A stretch of 64,000 nt of DNA. Source: Protea cynaroides (Eukaryota > Streptophyta > Magnoliopsida > Proteales > Proteaceae). This document shows, piece after piece, positions 34,051-44,083 of this stretch. The notes below the pieces were generated by a model, which was not told the DNA's origin, searched no databases, and saw nothing but the letters and a program-made list of their open reading frames with translations. Both the position numbers and the translations under genes were made by a program. Every line of letters begins with the position of its first letter. Position 1 is the first letter of the stretch. The stretch spans positions 101,401,799 to 101,465,798 of the forward strand of contig CM053266.1 in the NCBI GenBank assembly GCA_028583415.1, written 5' to 3'.

Positions 34051-34184
34051 CTAATCAGATACACACGAGTTGCACTCGCATGAGGAGTCGTGTGTATCCA
34101 TTTCAGCTTCAACTTCCATCGCCACTACGTTCCCGTACACAGACGCATTCACATAGTCTTCAACGGTATAACCTGCATCATCAA
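34051..34184 (-). CDS. Conserved short reading frame in LTR (family A, 5' copy)
   Basis: It follows TTTTTAG and reads D-D-A-G-Y-T-V-E-D-Y-V-N-A-S ... T-H-D-S-S-C-E-C-N-S-C-V-S-D, 134 nt to the stop. The unspliced frame is open to an ATG at 34245. Confidence 0.5.
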
Positions 34185-35696
34185 CTAAAAATATTCGACG
34201 TCGACGGGTGAGCACACAACACGGCTCAGTGAGTAGCCAAAACAATGCAACAATACATATGCATGCAAAAAGTCAATTTATATCTTTGGTCCGGTTTAAA
34301 GTTTGCAGTATGCAGTAGAAAGGTTTAGGTAGCCAAAGGTCGCGTTTATTGACCCCGCCTCCATACACGAGTGTGTGACGTTACCCGAAGATCACGTTTA
34401 TCGTCAACTCACATGCACCCAACCATGAACATTATATAACAAAGGTTACGTTTATTGCTATATAGTGCCATACCAACACGTAAGCTCCTGTTGGCGAGGG
34501 CTACAAACTGGGCTCGCAACTAACCAATCCTAATGCCAAACAGTGTATCCAAGGTCTCACCCCAGCATCCCTCAGAATGTCCATAGAGATAGAGCTAAGG
34601 CCCCCCGGTAGAGTCAGAGACTACAAGGACCGAGACCACCTCCCCTGATACTCTACGACATAATAGTTCTGCTAAAGTAATGGCGATACGACGATGCCAA
34701 TGCACAAGACTTGAGTTAGAGATAGAGCTAAAGTGCTGAGACCCGCCAAAGGTTAACGTTTATTGACGTTCTCATCACACCTCCCATGATACTCGCTCGC
34801 ATCAAGCACATCAACCACACACATACAAGCACATGCCTATTCCTATCATCATCATCATCATCATGTTATAAACAATAAAGTAAATATGCATGAACAAGTA
34901 ATAGAAATATTGGATGGCATGCTGTATGCACATTACAAACATATTCGCATAGAATCAAGCATAGCATAGGACTCAAGAAATAGAAAATAGTTTATTATTA
35001 ACCAATTTAGTTTGCGGTTAAGGTTCCTCACCTTAGCTTGCTATAAGATACTTTTCCAAGCTTTAGAATCACCTTTACAGTGTTATTATATTGCTAGAAG
35101 ACCTAACAAAGTCGATAGAATTTAATTAGAATTTATTCGGAATTAAAAACTACTCTATTAATTGAGGGTTAGAGGTAGGGTCGATGCTAGGGTCGATGGG
35201 TCTATCGACCCTTCCCTCTTTCTGGACTTCCCGAATGCTGAGGGTCGATGGTCAGGAACACCTAGGGTCGGATGGTCATCGACCCTCGGTGTGACCCTTG
35301 GTGCACTTTGGTCCAATTCCCTCTTTTAATCCTTTCCTCGTGTTTGGGATCCTATGGCTTGCTCCTACATTCCATTCTACATTTATTCCATGGTCTGAAA
35401 CCATGTATAACCCACCTAGATAGCTTTCACGCATTCTTCTTTGGTTTTCCATGGAAACCTAACCATAGGTTGATGGTTTGGGTTTCTCCGAGATCACACT
35501 CTCAACAATTACTAACCTAAGGTCTGTAGAAATTCATGGAATTGGTATCCATACCTGAGAAGATAACTTTTTCTCTGAAATTCTTCTCCTTTTTGCTAAG
35601 TTCTCTTCCTTCCCTTTCTTCTTCCTCTTTTCCTTCTCCTCTCTTTCTCTCAATTCGATTAGGGTTGTGAAAGGAGTGAAAGTGGCTTAGGGACGT

Positions 35697-35708
35697 CCTT
35701 TTAAATAG
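35697..35708 (-). promoter_or_regulatory. TATA box, 5' LTR A
   Basis: On the minus strand CTATTTAAAAGG, with one extra A compared with the middle LTR, between the two GGGTCGA clusters. Confidence 0.65.
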
Positions 35709-36504
35709 AGTAGGAACATCCTAAATAAGTCCCTTTGAGATTAGACAAGAATCCCAATCGAAAAATATAGAAATTTCTTAATTTCTATATTCGGCAGAAA
35801 TCGAGGGTCGATGGGAGGGTCGATGATCCCGTCGACCCTAGAGTCTTAAGCTATCCGACCCTCCCTTCAAAACTGAGGGTCTGACTTTCTATTTTGGGAG
35901 GTCCGACCCTGCTTAGCTGGGTATGCGACCCTTCCCCTATATTAAGTGTTTTTGGGTCGATTTGATACCTGGGATCTCGATCTCCTTCACGCCCTTGGTC
36001 CATTTGACTCGACCATGATGGGTAAACCTGGTTCAAGGTGGTAAGACCGGGTTAGATTGACACGGGTCTTACAGAAATGGTCTATGAAATGTCAACTTTG
36101 GTCCAAACCAGTTAACCTAAACAAGTCCAGTCGTGTCAATCTCGACTAGTCTTACTTGATCCAACCCGGATTGGTCCGGACCAATTCTTGTCGGCATATA
36201 TGCATGTATTTCTTTTATATATTATTTATATGTTTATATAATGTATAATATATTATAATATATCATATAATATATACATGTCTTATATGCATATTATATT
36301 ATATATATTAATATATTAAAATATTATATATTTATATATACGTTTTATATATAAAAAGCAAGTAGGATCCAAATAAAAAAAAGAGGGAGTCGATGGGATT
36401 GCCGAAAGAAGAGGGAGAAGAAGGAAAGAAGAGGGAGAAGAAGGAAAGAAGGGGAGAGATGGCCGAAAATAATAAAAGAAAAAAGGAAAAGAAAAAAAAG
36501 GGAT

Positions 36505-36536
36505 CTTTCACGTTTTCTAGAAAGAAAACGTGAAAG
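36505..36536 (+). repeat. Inverted repeat 1, 3' LTR copy
   Basis: Perfect arms CTTTCACGTTTT / AAAACGTGAAAG, loop CTAGAAAG. Confidence 0.8.
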
Positions 36537-36930
36537 AGAGAGAGAAAAAGAGAAGAAAAGGAAAGAAGAAAAGGAAAAAAGAAAAGGTAAAAAGAAAGAA
36601 AAGAAAAGAAAAGGAAAGTAAGAGAAGAAGAGAAGAAAAGGAAAGAGAGAGAAGAAGAGAAGAAAATGAAAAAAGAAAGAAAAGAGAAGAAAAAGAAAGA
36701 AAGAGAATAAGATAAGAAAAGGAAAGAGAGAGAAGAAGAGAAGAAAAGGAAAGAAAGAAAAGAGAAGAAAAGGAAAGAAGAAAAGGAAAAAAGAAAGAAA
36801 AGAGAAGAAAAGGAAAGAAAGAGAAGAAAAGAAAAAAAGGAAAGAGAGAGAAGAAGAGAAGAAAAGGAAAGAAAGAAAGAAAAGAGAAGAAAAGGAAAGA
36901 AAGAGAAGAAGAGAAGAAAAAAAAAGGGAT

Positions 36931-36962
36931 CTTTCACGTTTTCTAGAAAGAAAACGTGAAAG
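36931..36962 (+). repeat. Inverted repeat 2, 3' LTR copy
   Basis: Perfect arms as in repeat 1, 426 bp downstream of it. The spacing is 480 bp in the 5' LTR. Confidence 0.8.
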
Positions 36963-39900
36963 AGAGAGAGAAGAAGAGAAGAAAAGGAAAGAAAGAGAGA
37001 GAAGAAAAGAGAAGAAAATGAAAGAAAGAGAAGAAGAGAAGAAAAGGAAAGAAAAAGAAGAAGAGAAGAAAGGAAAGAAAGAGAAGAAGAGAAGAAAAGG
37101 AAAGAGAGGGAAGAAGAAAAGGAAAAAGAGAAAGAAAAGAGAGAAGGAGGGCGAATCCGAGAGAGAGGGGAGAGAAAAAGAAAAAAAATTATTAAAAGAG
37201 AAAGGAGAAGGAGAATGGGGGGAGGAGAAAGAGAGAGAGAGGGCGTTGAGGAGAGGAAGGAAAATAGAGAGAGAGAGGGAGACAAAAAAAATTTCTGGAA
37301 AATAGAAAGAGAGGAAACGGGGAAATTGAGAGAGAACGAGAAAAAGGGGAAGAAGAGGATCGATGAAGAGGGTTGAAGAAGCAGAAGGAACGACCAAGGT
37401 AAGCCCAGCCCTCCTTCTACTCTAGTGTTTTTTCTGTTTTTTTTTTTTTTTTTGGTTGATTGCTGCAGCATACAATTAAAATCATCGATTTATTAGATCA
37501 CATTACCCTCTTCTAACCTGCTGCAACTTCTTCATATCCCACCTCATCACCCAGCAAAACCACTCTACCAGTCCATCCAAAAACCACCTACCTATGCGTG
37601 CTCATGACCTGCCTTCACCATTGTGATCAAACCAATCATGCAATCTTACATACACCAAGTCGAAATCCATTCCCACCTAAATCATTTCCCCATTATTGAA
37701 CCAAAGTCTTTGTCTTCTCTGAAAAAAAATCTTAATTTATTAACATTGGTCTCAGCCATTAAATGTTAATTTGTTTTGATGTTGTTGAATTTTAAGTGAT
37801 CCATAAAATCTGATATTGATTGAATGTACCATGGATCATGGAATTCAACGAGATTAATTTTGGCTATGTGATGTGGAATATAAATGTGGTCGATCCGACC
37901 ACATGATCTGAATTTTTATGAGATTAATCATGGCTTTTGAAATTGAATTTTTAATATGACAAAATTTTAGTCATTGATCATGAATGAATGTTATGTGAAG
38001 AAAATTGAACCTCGATCATGAACCTTAATGGGATTGATCTAATTATGGCTGGGATTTTTAATGTGATTGATCCATATGATTGGAATTTTATGAGATTGGT
38101 CCAACTGTATGATTGAAAATTTTTATGGCATTGATTATGGCTATTGATCTTGGATTTTGTGGTGATAAATTTGATTTTTTAATGATAATTTTATTTTTGA
38201 TCATATGATGATGAATATGTGCTATTAGTTGATAAGTTTATGTTAATCATGAATAAAATTTTATGGTGATTGATCTGGGAATGTCTGAATTTTATGTGAT
38301 AAAATTGATCCGGATGCTTGGAATTAGTTATGAAATTGATCCAATCACATGCTTGGAATTATTTATAAAATGTCTCATCGGATACATGGCATTGTTATGA
38401 AATTGGACCAATGATCTTGGAATTTTGATGTGATTAAAATTGGACCATTGATCTTGGAATCTTAATGTGGTTATGATCCTTTAGATTCAGAAATTCAATG
38501 AAATTGATCCAACCACATGATTTGAATTTTATGAGATTAATCATGACCATATGATTGGAATTTTAATGAGTTGATTATAGACCATTGATCTTGGAATTAT
38601 GATATGATAAAAATTAGACCATTGATCTTGAAATTTTAATAAAATAGGATCATTGATCTTGGAGTTTGATTTGATCCATTGATCATAATTTACGTTGATT
38701 TGAGTAATCTAAATGGTTAGATTATTAATTTGAGTAATCTAAACCGTTGGATTGTCATCAAAAGTGATGTAAATGGATATGAACGGTTAGATTATCATGA
38801 TAAGTGATCTGGACCGTTAGATTATCTTTGGGAGTGATTGAAATAAATTTGAATGGTTAGACTATCATCAAGAATGATTTAAACCATTAGATTTCCATCA
38901 TAATATGTTTTAGAAGAATTTAAGCCATTGGATGGACATCATGAGTAATATGAATGAATCTGGACCATCGGATTATCTTGATGATTGATTTAAATGAATA
39001 TGAATGGTTAGATTGTGATTTTGAGAGAATTTAAACCGTTGGATCTTGATCATAAATGATTTAAAAGAATTTGAATCATTGGATTTTAGTCTGATTATGA
39101 ATATATCTTGACATGAGATCTGAGCCGTTGATTTTTGCTATTTTGATGAAATTTAGGAATTTGATCTAGATATATTATTGAGGAGATAAAAAGATATCTA
39201 ACCATTTATTAAGGATCTAATCTTGAGAGATTCACATTAAATCCCAACCATAGATCTAGAGAATCTCATCTGAGACACATTGAGACATAATTTGATTGAA
39301 AATAATACATGAGATACCATTTTATTTGTCTGCTATATCTTGATGAATGCTCTCACATGCTTGCTGCTATAATGATTCACATGCTTTCTTGCCATACATG
39401 AGATGATATATGTTGTTTGTTGCCATATTTGAATGATATTTTCTATTTTTACAATAATTTAGTTTATGGAACACCCTAGTCGAACTGTCATATCTGTACA
39501 CCTAGCAAACATATTAGATGTGGGGACGTGCATTTAGGCACCCACATTCTTGGGAAGGATATAATGGAAAATAATAAAAGTCTTAACGAAGAAAGAGAAT
39601 GCTTTCCCAAACCTTTCAAAATTAGAATTCAGGATAAAAATGGTAGCTCAGGATGATTTCTATCCCTTGGTACCCTCTAAACCTAGAATATGTTCTCAAC
39701 CCTAAACCTAGAATAGGTTCTAAACCCTAAACCTAGAATAGGTTCTAAACCCTAAACCTAGAACAAGTTCTCACATTCTAACCTAGAACAGGTTATCCAG
39801 ACCCGAACTATGCGGATTCTGATTCCTAGGTCAAACCCTAGGATACGTAGGCCATTTGGGAGAATCCCAAATTCGTATCCACACCTTAGTCCACTTGGAC

Positions 39901-40499
39901 TACCCATAGATCCACTAGGATATTTATCTATTCCCATTCAACCTAGGGCCTGAACTACGTGGATTCTGATTCCTAGGTCAAACCCTAAGATACGTAGGCC
40001 ATTTGGGAGAATCTCAAATTTGGATCCACACCTTAGTCCACTCGGACTACCCATAGATCCACTAAGATATTTATCCATTCCCATTCAACCTAGGGCCCGA
40101 ACTACGTGGATTCCGATTCTTAGGTCAAACCCTAGGATACGTAGGCCATTAGGGAGAATCCCAAATTCGGATCCAAACCTTAGTCCACTCAGACTATCCA
40201 TAGATCCACTAGGATATTTACCCAAATTTTGACCCAAATAGGGTTATCCAGGTTCGAATTATGTGGATTCTGATTCCTAGGGCAAATCCTAGGATACGTA
40301 GGCCATTTGAGATAATCTCAAATTCGGATCTACACCTTAGTCCATTCGGACTATCCATATGTAAGACCCGTGTCAATTTAACCCGGTCTTACCATCTTGA
40401 ACCAGGTTTACCCATCATGGTCGAGTAAAATGGACCAAGGGCATGAAAGTGATCGAGATCCCAGGTATGAAATCGACCCAAAAACACTTAATTCTAGGG

Positions 40500-40633
40500 G
40501 AGGGTCGCACACCCAGCTAAGCAGGGTCGGACCTCCCAAACCAGAAAGATCGACCCTCAGTTTTTGAGGGAGGGTCGGACAGCTTAAGACCCTAGGGTCG
40601 ACGGGATCATCGACCCTCCCATCGACCCTCGGT
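40500..40633 (+). promoter_or_regulatory. First GGGTCGA cluster (U3) of the solo LTR A
   Basis: Words AGGGTCGCAC, AGGGTCGGAC, CTAGGGTCGACGG, ATCGACCCTC and CATCGACCCTC, both orientations, ending about 90 bp before the TATA box. Confidence 0.55.
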
Positions 40634-40723
40634 TTCTGACGAAAACTGAAATTAGGAAATTTCCTAATTTTCGGTTGGGATTCTTTCCAAATCTCAATGG
40701 GATTATTATAGGACATTCCTAGT

Positions 40724-40734
40724 CTATTTAAAGG
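40724..40734 (+). promoter_or_regulatory. TATA box of the solo LTR A
   Basis: CTATTTAAAGG, then ACGTTCC. It is about 365 bp from the LTR start. Confidence 0.7.
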
Positions 40735-41130
40735 ACGTTCCTAAGCCACATTCACTCCTTTCACAACCCTAATTGAATTGAGAGAAAGAGAGAAGAAGGA
40801 AAAGAGGAAGGAAGGAGGCTAGGAAGAAGGCTTAGCAAAAAGGAGAAGAAATTACAGAGGAAAGTAATCTTCTCAGGTATGGATACTAATTCCCCGAGTT
40901 TCTACAGACCTTAGGTTAGATATGATTGAGTGTAGGATTTCGGAGAAACCCAAACCATCCATCCATGGTTAGGTTTTCATGGAAAACCATGAGAGGATGC
41001 ACGAAAGCTATTTAGATGAATCATACATGGTTCTAGACCATGGAATGAATGTTGAGTGAATGTAGGAAGCAAGCCATAGGACCCCAAACACGAAGAATGG
41101 ATTAAAAAGTGGAAATTGGACCGGAGTGCA

Positions 41131-41277
41131 CCGAGGGTCGCACCGAGGGTCGATAGACCATCCGACCCTAGGTGTTTCGACCATCGACCCTCGGCATTCG
41201 GGAAGTTCGGGAATCTTTGGGAGGGTCGATAGACCCATCGACCCTAGCATCGACCCTAGCATCGACCCTCAGTTGAC
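41131..41277 (+). promoter_or_regulatory. Second GGGTCGA cluster of the solo LTR A
   Basis: GAGGGTCGCACCGAGGGTCG, CATCCGACCCTAG, CATCGACCCTCGG and three more CATCGACCCT words, about 400 bp downstream of the TATA box. Confidence 0.55.
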
Positions 41278-41639
41278 AGAATGGTTTTAAAATTCTGAAT
41301 TAATTCTAATTAAATTCTATCAACTTTGTTAGGTTTGCTAGCAATATAATACCGTTATAACAGTGAATCGAAAGCTTGGAAAATATCTATTAGCAAGCTA
41401 AGGTGAGGAACCTTAACCCCAAACTAAATTGGTTAATAATAAACTGTTTTCTATTTATTGAGTCCTATGCCATGTTGATTCTATGCGAATCTGTTGTAAT
41501 GTGCATACAGCATGCCATCCAATATTTCTATTACTTGCTCATGCATATTTACTTTATTGTTTATAACATGATGATGATGATGATCATAGGAATAGGCATG
41601 TGCTTGTATGTGTGTGGTTGATGTGCTTGATGCGAGCGA

Positions 41640-41860
41640 GTATCAGGGGAGGTGTGATGAGAACGTCGATAACCGTTAACCTTTGGCGGGTCTCAGCCCT
41701 TTAGCTCTATCTCTAACTCAAGTCTTGTGCATTGGCATCGTCGTATCGCCATTACCTTAGCAGAACTATTATGTCGTAGAGTATCAGGGGAGGTGGTCTC
41801 GGTCCTTGTAGTCTCTGACTCTACCGGGGGGCCTTAGCTCTATCTCTATGGATGTTCTGA
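41640..41860 (+). repeat. Paired GTATCAGGGGAGG...TTAGCTCTATCTCTA units
   Basis: Two units about 130 bp apart, each starting with AGTATCAGGGGAGGT and ending with TTAGCTCTATCTCTA. The same unit, two or three per LTR, is found in families A, B, C and D within the segment between the donor-like GTGAGG and the acceptor-like TTTTTAG. Confidence 0.65.
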
Positions 41861-42250
41861 GGGATGCTGGGGTGAGGCCTTGGATACACTGTTTGGCATT
41901 AGGATTGGTTAGCAGCGAGTCCAGTTTGCAAGCCCTCGCTAACAGGGGCTTACGTGTTGGTATAGCATTATATAGCAATAAACGTGAACCTTTGTTGTAT
42001 AATGTTATGGTAGGGTGGATGGGGACGAAGATAAACGTTAACCTTCGGGCGGGCTTCCACACCCTGTGTATAGAGGCGGTATCAATAAACGTTAATCTTT
42101 GATCACCCAACCTTTCTATTGCACATTGCAAACTATAAACCAAGACCAAAGATATGAATTGACTTTTTGCATGCATATGTAATGTTGCATTGTTTTGGCT
42201 ACTCACTGAGCCGTGTTGTGTGCTCACCCCTCGACGTTGAATATTTTTAG

Positions 42251-42384
42251 TTGATGATGCAGGATATACTGTTGAAGATTACATGAACCTGTCGGCGTAT
42301 GGAAACGTTGCAGCTATGGAAGTTGGAGCTGAAGACGATACACACGACTCCTCTTGCGAGTGCAACTCGTGTGTATTCGATTAG
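42251..42384 (+). CDS. Conserved short reading frame in solo LTR A
   Basis: It follows TTTTTAG (42244-42250). The frame from 42253 reads D-D-A-G-Y-T-V-E-D-Y-M-N-L-S ... C-E-C-N-S-C-V-F-D with TAG at 42382; 134 nt. The unspliced upstream frame is closed here by TGA where the other A copies have CGA, so an unspliced micro-ORF would be broken in this copy. Confidence 0.45.
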
Positions 42385-42672
42385 ATATTTTTGTAGGTTT
42401 CTTATTTGGATTTATAAGACATGTATTTGGTATTTAAATATTTATGTCTTAGTTAAACACAGAATAATTTGATATTATTTATGGGTATCATTCTAGTTCT
42501 CAGTTCATACTATTTATAAATTTTCCGCTATTGTGTATTACTCTGATCATGATTGTGGATGCGTGTAAAGTTTGGATAACGCGGGGATAGCCTATTAGAG
42601 ATCCTGGTTGAGCCGTTGTTTATTTAGCGGTTCATCACACCATTCTGAACAGTGTGGAATTGGGATGTAACA

Positions 42673-43583
42673 CCATAGATCCACTAGGATCTACCCATCA
42701 GTCTGAACTACATGGATCTGATTCCTAGGGCAAACCCTAGGATACGTAAGCCATTTGGGAGAATCCCAAATTCAGATCCACACCTTACTCCACTCGGACT
42801 ATCCATAGATCCACTAGGATATCCCCCATATTTTAACCCAGAAAGGGTTATCCAATCCGAACTACTCGGATTCTGATTCCTAGGGCAAACCCTAGGATAC
42901 GTAGGCTATTTGGGAGAATCTCAAATTCTAATCCACATCTTAGTCGACTTGGACTATTCATAGATCCACTAGGATATTTATCCATATTCCAACCCAGATA
43001 GGGTTATCCACATTTTGACCCAAATAGGGTTATCTATATTCCAACTCATAATGGATTATCCATATTTTAACCAAATAGGGTTATTCTTAGATCCACTAGA
43101 ACTATCTATCAGTTCACATGGACTATCCAGATCCTAACCCATAGGGTTTCTCAACCTTTCAAGCATAAATTTCAACTTAAACAATGAACTTAATCAAGCA
43201 CAAGCATAAATCACAACCATAAACTTTAATCACACTTGAACTACGATGGTGAACCTGATTTTTGGAATAATTATGTGATACGTTGGTAATCTGATGGATA
43301 CAGATTCGGTTCAGTGATATCAAACCACTTGGTTTGGTTTGATTTAACAAATAGATTCTAGCATAGGAAAGGTATAGGAGACCGATTTCGATCGGACGGT
43401 TTGGGTGCCTAACCCCTTCCCATAACCGTAACCTGACGCTTACCCAATCTCTGATGGACCAGAAATCCAATCTAAGGGTCATGAGTCAATCGAAGTCTTA
43501 CCTTAGGGTGAGATTTTACATTTCTAAGGTCCTAGACCTTAATCTAGGTGGCGACTTCCAAGATTTCCATCTTTGTCCTCATA
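42673..43583 (+). repeat. 3' LTR of the LARD, piece 3 and end
   Basis: It continues the ~150-bp units and then the unique 3' end. The end CTTTGTCCTCATA corresponds to CTTTGTCCTCACA at 11935 with one change. Confidence 0.85.
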
Positions 43584-44083
43584 CCATAGTGCTCAGCCAT
43601 TAATGGAAAGTAACTCCATTAAGGTTGGAAATCTATGGTTTTCCTTTATGGAAATTAACCACTCACAAATAAACTCAATGCAAGATAGTGTAGGGCTTAC
43701 CAACGGTGTTTCCGAATGAGTAAGTAGTGGTGTTGAATAATGTTGATAGTTTTCCAAGGTTCTCCTCCTTCTCAACCTTATCCTTCTTCCTTCAACCCAC
43801 CTCTCTTTGAGAACTCATCAAAAGTTCTTGGTAATGAGTACATACTCCAAAAGAGAAGGTTTGAGGATACTTAATTTGATTGGAGTCTCCCTCTTGAGGT
43901 GAAACTCCTTGAAGAGTTGGAGATTGCAAGGGGCTACCAAGTGGCAAGCTATGGAGTTTTAAGGGTTTCCTATTCTCTCAACCTACACCTAGGTGGTTAG
44001 GAGTGAGGTGGGACCCACTGGGGTCATCCCTGGGTTCAACGAATATTCCCACTCAAGCATTGTAATGGATTTTTAAATATCTC
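43584..44083 (-). other. Unassigned 500 bp, probably continuing the family F LTR
   Basis: It should be continuous with 5650 before the LARD inserted. It contains 'ccattaatgg' words and a pyrimidine-rich stretch like those near 50140-50460, but no LTR terminus, TATA box or reading frame that I can defend. Confidence 0.35.

Larger units (their letters stand above)
21421..36073 (-). mobile_element. Del/Tekay-type element A, LTR-internal-LTR-truncated internal
   Basis: On the minus strand: LTR 36073-33764, PBS, leader with an opposite-strand gene, gag, pol, PPT, LTR 26410-24100, a second PBS, a second leader with the same opposite-strand gene, and the first ~40 codons of a second gag cut at 21421. 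This is a complete element followed by part of a tandem copy sharing the middle LTR. The LTRs differ at few positions by eye, so it is much younger than its LARD host. Pol has the chromovirus Del/Tekay character. GAAAT at 36074-36078 was probably one target copy; the other was lost in the deletion. Confidence 0.85.
33764..36073 (-). repeat. Family A LTR, 5' copy of the complete element
   Basis: 2310 bp, TGTAAGACCCGTGTC to GGGGTGTGACA on the minus strand, very close to 24100-26410. Motif clusters lie at about 35800-35935 and 35160-35300, TATA at 35708-35697, and TAGAGATAGAGCTAA boxes at 34584 and 34717. It abuts LARD LTR sequence at 36074. Confidence 0.9.
36363..37385 (+). repeat. Polypurine tract, 3' LTR copy
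   Basis: Counterpart of 6836-7865 with a different number of GA-rich words. Confidence 0.8.
36074..40359 (+). repeat. 3' LTR of the LARD, piece 2
   Basis: It resumes at the equivalent of 6533 in the 5' LTR and carries the AT tract (36190-36355), the purine tract (36363-37385), the donor-like AAG|GTAAGC at 37399, the TGATC-rich region (37735-39255), the conserved island (39505-39555), the 25-bp repeats and the start of the ~150-bp array. It is interrupted at 40359 by a solo LTR. Long Ser/Phe open frames here are artefacts of the purine tract. Confidence 0.9.
40360..42672 (+). mobile_element. Solo family A LTR with perfect target duplication
   Basis: 2313 bp from TGTAAGACCCGTGTC to GATGTAACA, flanked by CCATA at 40355-40359 and 42673-42677. 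It is the opposite strand to the A element. Landmarks: motif cluster 40500-40633, TATA 40724-40734, purine-rich leader, donor-like TTCTCAG|GTATGG at 40875/40876, second cluster 41131-41277, donor-like CTAAG|GTGAGG at 41402/41403, TTAGCTCTATCTCTA at 41701 and 41834, acceptor-like TTTTTAG and the micro-frame. It formed by LTR-LTR recombination of a full element that landed in the LARD LTR. Confidence 0.95.
5651..43583 (+). mobile_element. LARD-type LTR retrotransposon derivative carrying nested insertions
   Basis: The start word TGTAAGCACCCCATTTTTG is found at 5651 and 21253. A PBS-like TGGCGACTCTGCTGGGG follows the first LTR, and a purine tract precedes the second. The LTR is about 6.3 kb and the internal region about 9.3 kb with no gag or pol. 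The flanks cctta (5646-5650) and ccata (43584-43588) could be a target duplication with one change. The 3' LTR is broken by a Del-type complex (21421-36073) and a solo Del-type LTR (40360-42672). The huge LTRs and non-iMet PBS recall Ogre/Tat elements, but without coding sequence the lineage is an inference. Confidence 0.8.

Noticed and set aside
41784..42227. 147-codon antisense open frame in the solo LTR (and 82-codon frames at 25610 and 35272)
   Set aside because: They lie antisense to the LTR transcript and are present only where LTR copies are near-identical. They show no conservation between families.
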